Assembly: GCA_019415435.1 (NCBI GenBank)
Contig: DXZE01000022.1
Location: 1-33,275 of the forward strand
Source: Erysipelotrichaceae bacterium
Lineage (GTDB): Bacteria > Bacillota_I > Bacilli_A > Erysipelotrichales > Erysipelotrichaceae
Length of the DNA stretch: 33,275 nucleotides
Direction of reading: 5' to 3'
Every line of letters begins with the position of its first letter. Position 1 is the first letter of the stretch. Under the pieces are notes generated by a model. That model did not search any database and was not told where the DNA came from. It worked only from the letters and a program-made list of their open reading frames with translations. Shown here piece after piece: positions 1 through 5,879 of the stretch. The translations under genes and the position numbers were made by a program.

Positions 1-2
1 GG

Positions 3-77
3 GTAACTGTGAGATACGGAAACATTCCTGACAGTCTGGAAACACAGGAAAAAGAAAAGCGGCTTATGCCGCTTTGA
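3..77 (+). pseudogene. 3' end of an IS200/IS605-type tnpB (OrfB) gene, cut by the window edge
   Basis: An open frame enters from the left edge and stops with TGA at 75-77, giving about 24 residues ending in KRLMPL. I assign it to TnpB mainly from context: directly after the stop comes a hairpin and a tail of the kind that closes IS200/IS605 elements (80-106). TnpB is the RNA-guided nuclease of these elements. The last codons also form a 7-bp hairpin (57-63 with 68-74), so coding and RNA structure overlap, as expected where the guide RNA is made from the tnpB 3' end. Whether the gene is intact cannot be seen. The homology call rests on the terminal structure more than on the short peptide. Confidence 0.5.
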
Positions 78-106
78 AGCTCGGTTACTTGTAGCCGAGT
101 AGTTCA
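57..106 (+). mobile_element. Right end of an IS200/IS605-type element (subterminal hairpins, possible omega-RNA scaffold)
   Basis: Two hairpins lie in tandem: 57-63/68-74 (7 bp, loop TTAT) and 80-87/92-99 (8 bp with one G-U, loop CTTG). They are followed by TAGTTCAC. A short imperfect hairpin followed by a TTCA-like end is the usual right end of IS605-group elements. The exact boundary near 106 is an estimate. In TnpB systems this region is the scaffold of the guide RNA and the bases beyond the end act as guide. Confidence 0.55.
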
Positions 107-132
107 CTCATAGGGTAATCATAACAGGCATT

Positions 133-157
133 AAAAAAGTATGAAATATTCCATACT
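133..157 (-). terminator. Rho-independent terminator of the small membrane protein gene
   Basis: On the minus strand the 6-bp stem AGTATG/CATACT (138-143 with 152-157) is followed by a run of six T. The stem starts at the first base of the stop codon of the 34-residue gene at 157-261. Confidence 0.7.
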
Positions 158-261
158 CAGTTGAAATGATCTTCGTTCTTATAATGCCTGGCACCCCATA
201 CAATGCCAAAAACTACAATAATAACGAGAATAATCAATATAATTGCTGTACTAGCGGTCAT
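157..261 (-). CDS. 34-residue single-pass membrane miniprotein, function unknown
   Basis: This gene encodes 34 residues. It starts MTAST, has one hydrophobic helix (about residues 5-23, almost all I, L, V) and ends with a short charged tail rich in R, H, K, E and D. I do not recognise the family. Support for a real gene is unusually good for its size: a consensus sigma-A promoter (296-323), an AAGGAG Shine-Dalgarno 6 nt before the ATG, and a terminator at the stop codon. It resembles in general shape the small membrane proteins that accompany transporters such as FeoB, but it lacks their cysteines, so I do not assign that role. A 6-bp inverted repeat in the leader (273-290) suggests repressor control. 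It stands alone, divergent from the yitT-like gene. Confidence 0.7.
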   Translation of the reverse strand: MTASTAIILIILVIIVVFGIVWGARHYKNEDHFN

Positions 262-272
262 AATACACTCCT

Positions 273-290
273 TGTTAGTTATATCTAACA
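273..290. promoter_or_regulatory. Inverted repeat TGTTAG-N6-CTAACA, possible operator
   Basis: Perfect 6-bp arms separated by TTATAT lie just downstream of the -10 box at 296-301 and upstream of the Shine-Dalgarno of the 34-residue gene. This is where a repressor would block transcription. GTTAG/CTAAC half-sites resemble the type bound by DtxR/MntR-family metal regulators, but that link is only a guess. Confidence 0.4.
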
Positions 291-295
291 TCATC

Positions 296-323
296 ATTAT
301 AGGTTCAGAATGCATAATGTCAA
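296..323 (-). promoter_or_regulatory. Consensus sigma-A promoter TTGACA-16-TATAAT
   Basis: On the minus strand, TTGACA (318-323) and TATAAT (296-301) both match consensus exactly with a 16-bp spacer. It drives the 34-residue membrane protein gene. It is the strongest promoter match I found in the window. Confidence 0.8.
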
Positions 324-372
324 AACATGAAATGGATAATTGTGGTATGTTAATGATGTTTTGGAGTAAAAC

Positions 373-1233
373 ATGTTGAATAAACTCAGATATATATTTC
401 TTGTGACAGCAGGGACAGGATTGCTTGCCTTTGCGATAGATGTATTTGCGATGCCGAATAATCTGATATTCGGTGGGGCAGCCGGATTATCTCTGATTAT
501 CGGTCATTTTATTCATATGGATATGGCTGTTATTACCGGTTTCCTGAATGTGATCTTTCTGATTATGGCATACTTTATGGTGAATAAGGAACTGATGATA
601 GGATCGGTATTATCTTCCGTTCTGTATCCATTGTTATTAGGTATGTTTGAAAACATACCTGCTTTAACGCATGTATGCAATGATCCTATGCTGGCATCAG
701 TAATCGGTGGATTATGCGGTGGTGCCGGGATAGGTATGATCATGCTTGCCGAAGCTTCCAGTGGTGGTACGGATATCCTGTGTGTAGTAATGCATAAGTA
801 TATGCATATGTCTGTAGGTACTGCACTTAACCTTTCAGATGGCATTATCATGTTAAGCCAGCTTCTGTTTAATCCGGCAGACCGGATCTTCTATGGCATT
901 ATCTATACATTATGTACGTCTCATATGATTGACTGGGTATTAATGTTAGGAAATCAGAAGGTAAGAGTAACAGTTATATCTTCACATTATGAAGAAATAC
1001 GCAAGGCATTATTAAAGGCTGATATAGGTGTTACCATGTATCAGATTGTGACAGGGCTTGATCAGAAACATGAACTGGCATGTGAAACCATTATTAATAA
1101 AAAGAATCTGTCCAAAGTACAGAGAATTATAAAAGATGCAGACCCTTCTTCATTCTCTTCTGTAGAAGAGATTAATGAAGTACATGGAAGAGGGTTTACA
1201 CTTGCCAAATATACAAAACCATTAGACTTATAA
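373..1233 (+). CDS. YitT family membrane protein (DUF161 plus C-terminal DUF2179)
   Basis: This is an integral membrane protein of unknown substrate. The N-terminal two thirds (to about residue 185) is a series of hydrophobic helices with glycine-rich turns, typical of YitT proteins, including the stretch around GGLCGGAGIG and the conserved SSGGTDIL motif. The last 90 or so residues (about 193-280) form the soluble alpha/beta DUF2179 domain, starting near VRVTVISSHYEEI. The length of 286 residues is normal for the family. A GGAG Shine-Dalgarno precedes the ATG. The gene is monocistronic, ends at a bidirectional terminator and is convergent with the DNPH1-like gene. Small-ligand transport has been proposed for relatives, but none of it can be read from this sequence. 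Confidence 0.9.
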   Translation: MLNKLRYIFLVTAGTGLLAFAIDVFAMPNNLIFGGAAGLSLIIGHFIHMDMAVITGFLNVIFLIMAYFMVNKELMIGSVLSSVLYPLLLGMFENIPALTHVCNDPMLASVIGGLCGGAGIGMIMLAEASSGGTDILCVVMHKYMHMSVGTALNLSDGIIMLSQLLFNPADRIFYGIIYTLCTSHMIDWVLMLGNQKVRVTVISSHYEEIRKALLKADIGVTMYQIVTGLDQKHELACETIINKKNLSKVQRIIKDADPSSFSSVEEINEVHGRGFTLAKYTKPLDL

Positions 1234-1234
1234 G

Positions 1235-1283
1235 AAAAGAACTCATGAGAGAATTTCATCAATTCTTTCAAAGAGTTCTTTTT
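1235..1283. terminator. Bidirectional terminator between yitT-like and DNPH1-like genes
   Basis: AGAACTC (1238-1244) pairs with GAGTTCT (1273-1279), with an inner GAATT/AATTC helix (1251-1255 with 1261-1265). A T run follows on each strand. It overlaps the 3' end of the minus-strand gene. Confidence 0.55.
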
Positions 1284-1653
1284 CATCTGTATATGCATGG
1301 ATATGAAAGTATGGATCACCTGTTAACATGGCACTTAATTCTGTTTCAGCATGACGATAGAAGATATATACAGGTTTGCTGTATCTTTCTGCATAAGCTA
1401 ATTCATAGCCTACACCTAGGGAAGGGTGTGTACATTCTGCGATTACAAGATCACATTCCCTTAACCAGGCAGTATCCTGATCATAGATCTCTTTATCATG
1501 ATTTCCCTGTTCAAAGGCAGATAATGATAAGTCTCCTACATGTTCGGTTAATACAGTATCTGTTTTCTTAATGTGTTCAATCATACGGTGGTATCTTTCG
1601 GTATCATCCTGACCACCGCGTATAGATCCGGCAAAGTATACTTTTTTATGCAT
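1243..1653 (-). CDS. DNPH1/Rcl-like 2'-deoxynucleoside 5'-phosphate N-hydrolase
   Basis: The protein is predicted to cleave the N-glycosidic bond of deoxynucleoside monophosphates, releasing base and deoxyribose 5-phosphate. It belongs to the nucleoside 2-deoxyribosyltransferase superfamily. Motifs match animal Rcl/DNPH1 closely in order and spacing: YFAGSIRGG (residues 6-14, phosphate-binding loop), VLTEHV (34-39), DLVIAE (68-73) and the catalytic-Glu motif SLGVGYE (78-84, E84). GSIRGG and TEHV point to Rcl rather than to a true deoxyribosyltransferase. I start at the internal ATG (136 residues), since the alignment begins there and the upstream in-frame extension is not family-like. The gene is divergent from the Nudix gene, with about 50 bp between start codons. 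Both would act on nucleotide metabolites. Confidence 0.8.
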   Translation of the reverse strand: MHKKVYFAGSIRGGQDDTERYHRMIEHIKKTDTVLTEHVGDLSLSAFEQGNHDKEIYDQDTAWLRECDLVIAECTHPSLGVGYELAYAERYSKPVYIFYRHAETELSAMLTGDPYFHIHAYTDEKELFERIDEILS

Positions 1654-1703
1654 TTGGTATATTCTTCTTTCTGTAATCAATATTTTAGCAGGAGATAATA
1701 CAT

Positions 1704-2252
1704 ATGGATGATCTGAATGAAAAAACACTGCATAAAGAATATCTGTTTGAAGGAGATATTATCAAAGTCAGAAAAGACAAGGCAGAGATGCCGGATGGAC
1801 AGATGGTCCCAAGAGAAGTAGTAGAACATCCCGGCGGTGTAGGAATAGCTCTGGAAGATGAGAATGGCAAGTTCTTCTTTGTGACACAATGGCGTTATGC
1901 ACAAGAGGGCATTACATTAGAGTATCCTGCCGGAAAGCGTGAAAAGGGTGAAGATGATCTGTTAACTGCCAAAAGAGAGATCGTGGAAGAGACAGGTTAT
2001 GAAGGGACAGACTGGGTATATCTGGGAGAGATTTATCCAACCCCTGCCTATGATACAGAAACAATAGGCATGTATTATGCAAAGAAGGGTAAGTTTTTAG
2101 GACAGCACCTGGATTCAGATGAATATATCAATGTGTCTGAACTGACATTGGATGAAATAACCGATAAGATTGTTTCAGGTGAAGTACATGACTCAAAAAC
2201 AATATGCATGACTTTTATGGTTAAGGAATTTAAAAACAGAGGAAAGATCTGA
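1704..2252 (+). CDS. Nudix hydrolase, ADP-ribose pyrophosphatase type (NudF/YqkG-like)
   Basis: Predicted to hydrolyse ADP-ribose or related nucleoside diphosphate sugars to AMP and a sugar phosphate. The 182-residue protein has a perfect Nudix box: G-x5-E-x7-REIVEE-x-GY, starting at GKREKGE and ending at EETGY. The preceding VVEHPGGVGI, QWRYA and LEYPAGK segments are typical of the ADP-ribose pyrophosphatase subgroup. AGGAG lies 9 nt before the ATG. luxS starts 11 nt after the stop, so the two are almost certainly co-transcribed. Confidence 0.9.
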   Translation: MDDLNEKTLHKEYLFEGDIIKVRKDKAEMPDGQMVPREVVEHPGGVGIALEDENGKFFFVTQWRYAQEGITLEYPAGKREKGEDDLLTAKREIVEETGYEGTDWVYLGEIYPTPAYDTETIGMYYAKKGKFLGQHLDSDEYINVSELTLDEITDKIVSGEVHDSKTICMTFMVKEFKNRGKI

Positions 2253-2263
2253 GGAACATACAT

Positions 2264-2743
2264 ATGGATAAAATAGCAAGTTTTACAGTGAATCATTTAA
2301 AGCTGGAACCGGGTGTATACGTATCCCGTAAAGACAAAGTAGGCAAAGAAGTACTAACAACATTTGATTTAAGACTGACAGCTCCTAACAGAGAACCAGT
2401 TATGAATACAGCCGAAGTACATACAATAGAACATCTCGGCGCTACTTTCTTACGCAACGATCCGGAGTGGAAAGACAGAACCGTATACTTTGGCCCAATG
2501 GGATGCCGTACAGGATTCTATGTGATCTTTGCGGGTGACCTGGAATCAAAAGATATCATTGATGTCATCACAAGAATGTTTACGTTCATTCTGAATTTTG
2601 AAGGTGATATTCCTGGAGCTAAACCAGATGAATGCGGCAACTATCTGGATCAGAATCTAGGGCATGCCAAATGGTGGGCATACAGATATCTGCATAACAC
2701 ATTATCAAATATTGATGATGCACATATGCATTATCCTGAATAA
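2264..2743 (+). CDS. luxS: S-ribosylhomocysteine lyase LuxS
   Basis: LuxS cleaves S-ribosylhomocysteine to homocysteine and DPD, the precursor of autoinducer-2. All active-site residues are visible: the metal-binding HTIEH motif (H53, H57), the third ligand C124 in PDECGNY, and the catalytic cysteine C81 in GPMGCRTGFY. The 159-residue length is normal. The GAGG ribosome site lies just before ATG and the gene follows the Nudix gene by 11 nt. The next gene, mtnN, makes the substrate for LuxS, so the two steps of S-adenosylhomocysteine detoxification sit side by side, although a hairpin separates them. Confidence 0.97.
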   Translation: MDKIASFTVNHLKLEPGVYVSRKDKVGKEVLTTFDLRLTAPNREPVMNTAEVHTIEHLGATFLRNDPEWKDRTVYFGPMGCRTGFYVIFAGDLESKDIIDVITRMFTFILNFEGDIPGAKPDECGNYLDQNLGHAKWWAYRYLHNTLSNIDDAHMHYPE

Positions 2744-2778
2744 TTAAAATCACTGGTGCTCTATGCCAGTAATTTTAA
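2744..2778 (+). terminator. Hairpin after luxS, possible terminator
   Basis: Bases 2744-2756 pair with 2766-2778 (12 bp, one mismatch, 9-nt loop) directly after the luxS stop. Only a short T run falls within the 3' arm and none follows it, so it could instead protect the 3' end or act as an attenuator. Confidence 0.45.
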
Positions 2779-2919
2779 AAAGAGATCCTCCTTCCATAGT
2801 TAAGGCTTCTGTATATGTATTGCCGAAGAAAATGCAAAACCCTCAAAATTTCTGAAGAAAGTCAATTTTTTTGATAGGATATATGCCATATAAAGAAAAA
2901 GATTATGAAAGGAAAACAT

Positions 2920-3624
2920 ATGAGTGTGAAATTTGGAATTATAGGTGCTATGGATGTAGAGACTGCTTTATTAAAGTCTTCTATGCATATAACAGATAAG
3001 AAGGTAATAGCTTCACAAGAATATTGTGAAGGGTATATAGGGAATATAGCATGTGTAGTAGTACAGTGCGGTGTAGGTAAAGTAAGAGCTGGTATGAGTG
3101 TACAGGTACTGCATGATGTATTTCATGTAACTCATATTATTAATACCGGTGTTGCCGGATCTTTGAATAACGATATCAATATAGGTGATATCGTTGTATC
3201 TAAGGATGCAGTCTATCATGATGTTAATGCAGTGAACTTTGGCTATGCATTAGGAGAATTACCGCAGTCAGGTCATCTGTTCTATGAGGCAGATAAGGAT
3301 CTTCAACTTGAAGCAATAGAGGCAGTAAAAAAAGCTGCCCCTGATGTAAAGCCATTCTCTGGAAGAATCGCTTCAGGGGACCAGTTTGTATGTACAAAGG
3401 ATAAGAAAGAATGGATCAGAGATACATTCCATGCGGATTGTACAGAGATGGAAGGATGTGCCATAGCCCAGGCATCTGTATTAAATAATATTCCTTTTGT
3501 GATTATGAGAGCTATCTCTGATAAGGCAGATGAATCTGTAGAAGAAAGCTATGATGTATTTGAAAAGAAAGCCGCAGAACATTGTGCACATATAGTTTTA
3601 TATATGCTTGAGAATCATCATTAA
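2920..3624 (+). CDS. mtnN: 5'-methylthioadenosine/S-adenosylhomocysteine nucleosidase
   Basis: This enzyme removes adenine from methylthioadenosine and S-adenosylhomocysteine, feeding LuxS. The 234-residue protein has the family opening FGIIGAMDVE (catalytic E14, equivalent to E. coli E12), the nucleoside-binding TEMEG motif (E178) and the catalytic aspartate in RAISDKAD (D201). An ATG 15 nt upstream (2905) is in frame. I prefer 2920 because GAAAGGA lies 6 nt before it and the protein alignment begins there. A 160-bp gap with a hairpin separates it from luxS, so it may have its own promoter. A strong terminator follows at 3694. Confidence 0.95.
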   Translation: MSVKFGIIGAMDVETALLKSSMHITDKKVIASQEYCEGYIGNIACVVVQCGVGKVRAGMSVQVLHDVFHVTHIINTGVAGSLNNDINIGDIVVSKDAVYHDVNAVNFGYALGELPQSGHLFYEADKDLQLEAIEAVKKAAPDVKPFSGRIASGDQFVCTKDKKEWIRDTFHADCTEMEGCAIAQASVLNNIPFVIMRAISDKADESVEESYDVFEKKAAEHCAHIVLYMLENHH

Positions 3625-3887
3625 TGTTTTGAATCTGTATGCAGGGCATGTATCACTGTTAAAAAGCAGCATGCACTTGCCAGCATCAGACACCCGCTTA
3701 TCGCATCATGATAAGCGGTATTTTTTAAGGATGCTGATTCATTAGCAAGATTCAGAGAATACTTTAATTCGTAGAATGTTCTGATTGCCCGAAACAGTGT
3801 ATAGACTGCCCCAACAGATAAAACAGTTGTCAGGATAACAAGAATGATTGTTGGTATAAATGTTCTGGGATTGATTTTCTTAGGCAT
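3621..3887 (-). CDS. Small two-helix membrane protein, function unknown
   Basis: This is an 88-residue protein with a basic N-terminus and two hydrophobic segments (about residues 11-30 and 62-82) joined by a polar loop. I do not recognise the family. Its 3' end overlaps the stop of mtnN by 4 nt on the opposite strand, and the mtnN terminator lies inside its coding region in antisense. There is no Shine-Dalgarno, but TAAAAT (3894-3899) sits 6 nt before the ATG, which would give a leaderless transcript. The protein-like hydrophobic pattern favours a real gene. Antisense interference with mtnN read-through is possible. Confidence 0.55.
   Translation of the reverse strand: MPKKINPRTFIPTIILVILTTVLSVGAVYTLFRAIRTFYELKYSLNLANESASLKNTAYHDAISGCLMLASACCFLTVIHALHTDSKH
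3694..3727 (+). terminator. Rho-independent terminator of mtnN
   Basis: A perfect 9-bp stem, CCGCTTATC with GATAAGCGG (3694-3702/3710-3718), is followed by TATTTTTT. It lies about 70 nt past the mtnN stop and inside the minus-strand membrane protein gene. Confidence 0.85.
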
Positions 3888-3952
3888 ATCATTATTTTAC
3901 ATCACTGTTGCAGGAATGCGTGAATAAGGTAAAATAAATACGCTGTTTCACG

Positions 3953-3995
3953 GCCGAGAGTAGCGGCTACCTCTCGTTAATTAAAATAAGGAGAT
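3953..3995 (+). ncRNA. Probable preQ1-I riboswitch controlling queT
   Basis: A short stem CGAGAG/CTCTCG (3955-3960 with 3971-3976) encloses TAGCGGCTAC, then an A/T-rich tail runs into the Shine-Dalgarno AAGGAG. This is the compact H-type pseudoknot layout of class I preQ1 aptamers: 5-6-bp P1, a roughly 10-nt loop with the C used to pair preQ1, and an A-rich third strand. The Shine-Dalgarno at the 3' edge suggests translational control, as in the Thermoanaerobacter tengcongensis version. The gene behind it is queT, a classic preQ1-regulated gene. I did not verify the pseudoknot pairs base by base. Confidence 0.65.
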
Positions 3996-4002
3996 GATTT
4001 CA

Positions 4003-4506
4003 TTGAATATTAAAACATTAGTCCGCATTGCGATGACAGCTGCGATCTATACAGTTGTCACATTAGTTCTGGCACCACTATCTTACGGTAACCTGCAGGT
4101 AAGAATATCGGAAGCGTTAACGATGCTGCCGATTATATGGAAGCCTTCTGTTGCAGGGGTTACCCTTGGATGTTTCTTAAGCAATCTGATTGGTGCTTCC
4201 ATGGGTCTGAATCCTACAGGATATCTGGATGCTGTAATTGGAACAACAGCGACCTTCTTAGCTGCCTGGTGTACATGGAAGCTCAGAAATATCAGAGTTA
4301 AAAACATACCGGTATTATCAGCACTTATGCCGGCAGTATGGAACTTCTTCTTTGTAGGAATGGAACTAGCTGTACTGTATATGCCTGAACATATCATGAC
4401 CGGTATGTTAATAAACGGTACATGGGTTGCCTTGGGAGAAGTGATTGCGGCTGTATTAGGTCTGTTTTTAATCAGAGCATTGGATAAATTAGATCTCTTT
4501 AAATAA
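4003..4506 (+). CDS. queT: QueT family queuosine precursor transporter
   Basis: An integral membrane protein thought to import a queuosine precursor such as preQ1 or its relatives. Family landmarks are the early LAPLSYGNLQVRISEALTMLP segment, the GxxLGCFLSNLIG motif and an acidic residue in the last helices; five to six membrane helices fill 167 residues. An ATG at 3994 directly abuts the Shine-Dalgarno (no spacing), so I prefer the TTG at 4003, which sits 9 nt after AAGGAG and gives the usual family N-terminus. The 9-residue longer form is the alternative. The riboswitch just upstream supports the substrate call. VanY follows after 18 nt. Confidence 0.88.
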   Translation: MNIKTLVRIAMTAAIYTVVTLVLAPLSYGNLQVRISEALTMLPIIWKPSVAGVTLGCFLSNLIGASMGLNPTGYLDAVIGTTATFLAAWCTWKLRNIRVKNIPVLSALMPAVWNFFFVGMELAVLYMPEHIMTGMLINGTWVALGEVIAAVLGLFLIRALDKLDLFK

Positions 4507-4524
4507 CAGACAGGAGTTATAGAA

Positions 4525-5310
4525 ATGACTAAGAAGCTGTTAATTACCTGTATTGTATTGTTTCTTGTAGTAATAGGCCTGGCAGGTTACTTATTCTTTG
4601 GTAAAGACAATAAGAAGAAAGAAGAGACTGCGGATACAAAGGAAAAGGTACAGGAAACTGCAACACCAGTACCTGCCGCTACACCATATGCTGGTGAAGT
4701 AAATGGTGTGTTGAATCCGGAGTTTACTGATACAAACAGTCTTTTATTACTGGCTAATAAGAAACATCCTCTGCCAGAAGGATATGTACCAGATGATCTG
4801 GTAATTCCGGATGTTCAGACCAATGGCAATACCGTATATATGAGACAGGAAGCTGCGGATGCCTTAAAGGAAATGTTCACCGCTGCCGCAAATGATGGTG
4901 TGACATTACTTGCTGGTTCTGGTTACAGAAGTGAAGATTATCAGAAAACACTGTATAACGGTTATGTACAGCAGTATGGGGTAGAGACAGCTGATACGAT
5001 CTCATCAAGACCTGGATATTCTGATCATCAGACAGGACTTGCTTTAGATATATCTGATCATGATGGGGCTGCTTATCTGAGGCAGGATATGGAGAATACA
5101 CCGGAAGGGCAATGGTTAAAAGACCATGCCCATGAGTATGGCTTTATCATGAGATATCCAAAGGGTAAACAGGATATTACAGGCTATGCCTATGAACCAT
5201 GGCATTTCAGATATGTAGGTAAAGAATGGTCTGAAAAGATATACAGTAAAGGTGAATTTGAAAGCTTTGAAGAATACTTTCATGTATCTGGTGGTGATTA
5301 CGCTGACTGA
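4525..5310 (+). CDS. Membrane-anchored D-Ala-D-Ala carboxypeptidase, VanY/M15B type
   Basis: Predicted to trim the terminal D-Ala from peptidoglycan stem peptides outside the membrane. It has an N-terminal membrane anchor (about residues 5-26), a Lys/Glu then Thr/Pro linker to about residue 60, then a peptidase domain. The zinc site is complete: H168 in SDHQTG, D175 in ALDIS and H227 in EPWHFRYVG, with E224 as catalytic base candidate. GSGYRSEDYQ near residue 130 is also typical. The length of 261 residues fits. AGGAG lies before the ATG. There is no VanS/VanR or other glycopeptide-resistance gene nearby, so a role in wall maturation is more likely than resistance. Confidence 0.92.
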   Translation: MTKKLLITCIVLFLVVIGLAGYLFFGKDNKKKEETADTKEKVQETATPVPAATPYAGEVNGVLNPEFTDTNSLLLLANKKHPLPEGYVPDDLVIPDVQTNGNTVYMRQEAADALKEMFTAAANDGVTLLAGSGYRSEDYQKTLYNGYVQQYGVETADTISSRPGYSDHQTGLALDISDHDGAAYLRQDMENTPEGQWLKDHAHEYGFIMRYPKGKQDITGYAYEPWHFRYVGKEWSEKIYSKGEFESFEEYFHVSGGDYAD

Positions 5311-5358
5311 CAGTGTTTCACTATACCTGTTCCTCATGGAACAGGATAAATAACTGTC
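5309..5358 (+). terminator. Nested hairpin after vanY-like gene, probable terminator
   Basis: The inner helix CCTGTTCC/GGAACAGG (5326-5333 with 5338-5345) is perfect with a 4-nt loop. An outer GACAGT/ACTGTC pair (5309-5314 with 5353-5358) is followed by a T-rich tract. Confidence 0.5.
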
Positions 5359-5393
5359 TCTTATCTTTCTTTCATCCTATGATAATTGTTTCT

Positions 5394-5825
5394 ATGAAGA
5401 ATACAGGTACAGTAATCAGAAAAATGGAAGAATTATTAAATCAGTCTTTTCAAAGGAATGTCCATGCCCATGAAGATGATCTTCCAGTAGTGAATGGATA
5501 CTATACAGGTATTGCTTTGGCAATCAATGCATTAGGCTATCAGTATTATTATGATCATGACAGATGCTGGTATGTGATACAGAAAGACAGGTATAAGAAT
5601 AAGCCATTTAAAGAGTATCTGAACTATGCCGCAAGGATCGCAGATGGTCATTGGCGAATGATGATGAAAGAACCTCTTCAGGATGAAGACAGTAAGAGGC
5701 TAAGAGAATATTCGGTTATTGAAGGTATTGATGATGTGTTATACATCTTTGATAAAAGATTACAGTGGATGGCTGATAACAGATGCTATAAGGTAGTAAC
5801 TGTTAGGAATCATGACAAGTCTTAG
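5394..5825 (+). CDS. Hypothetical protein of about 143 residues
   Basis: I do not recognise this family. The protein looks cytosolic with no signal or membrane segment. It begins with a short amphipathic helix (around MEELLNQSF), continues with a tyrosine-rich middle (GYQYYYDHDRCWYVI) and is otherwise charged. The frame is open further upstream to 5313, but that part overlaps the terminator hairpin and is not protein-like. Candidate ATGs are 5379, 5394 and 5424. I chose 5394 because GATAAT (5381-5386) lies 7 nt before it; no Shine-Dalgarno precedes any of the three, so a leaderless transcript is possible. It ends at the terminator at 5826. Confidence 0.65.
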   Translation: MKNTGTVIRKMEELLNQSFQRNVHAHEDDLPVVNGYYTGIALAINALGYQYYYDHDRCWYVIQKDRYKNKPFKEYLNYAARIADGHWRMMMKEPLQDEDSKRLREYSVIEGIDDVLYIFDKRLQWMADNRCYKVVTVRNHDKS

Positions 5826-5860
5826 GACAGCAGGAGAATATATCTCTTACTGTCTTTTTT
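5826..5860 (+). terminator. Rho-independent terminator before tmk
   Basis: GACAG (5826-5830) pairs with CTGTC (5850-5854), extended by an inner GGAGA/TCTCT helix, and is followed by TTTTTT. It starts right after the stop of the 5394 gene and separates it from the tmk operon. Confidence 0.8.
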
Positions 5861-5863
5861 GAA

Positions 5864-5872
5864 TGTTATAAT
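5864..5872 (+). promoter_or_regulatory. Extended -10 promoter of tmk (TGTTATAAT)
   Basis: TG-N-TATAAT ends 7 nt before the tmk ATG at 5880, placing the predicted transcription start at or next to the A of the start codon. No clear -35 is visible, which is common for extended -10 promoters. Confidence 0.6.
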
Positions 5873-5879
5873 AAAGCGT

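Noticed and set aside
2779..2919. Possible riboswitch or clear promoter between luxS and mtnN
   Set aside because: I could not match the stretch to a SAM or SAH riboswitch, and TTGATA and TATAAA there are only 12 bp apart, too close for a normal promoter.
5313..5393. N-terminal extension of the unknown gene at 5394
   Set aside because: The extra residues come from a terminator hairpin and its T-rich tract.
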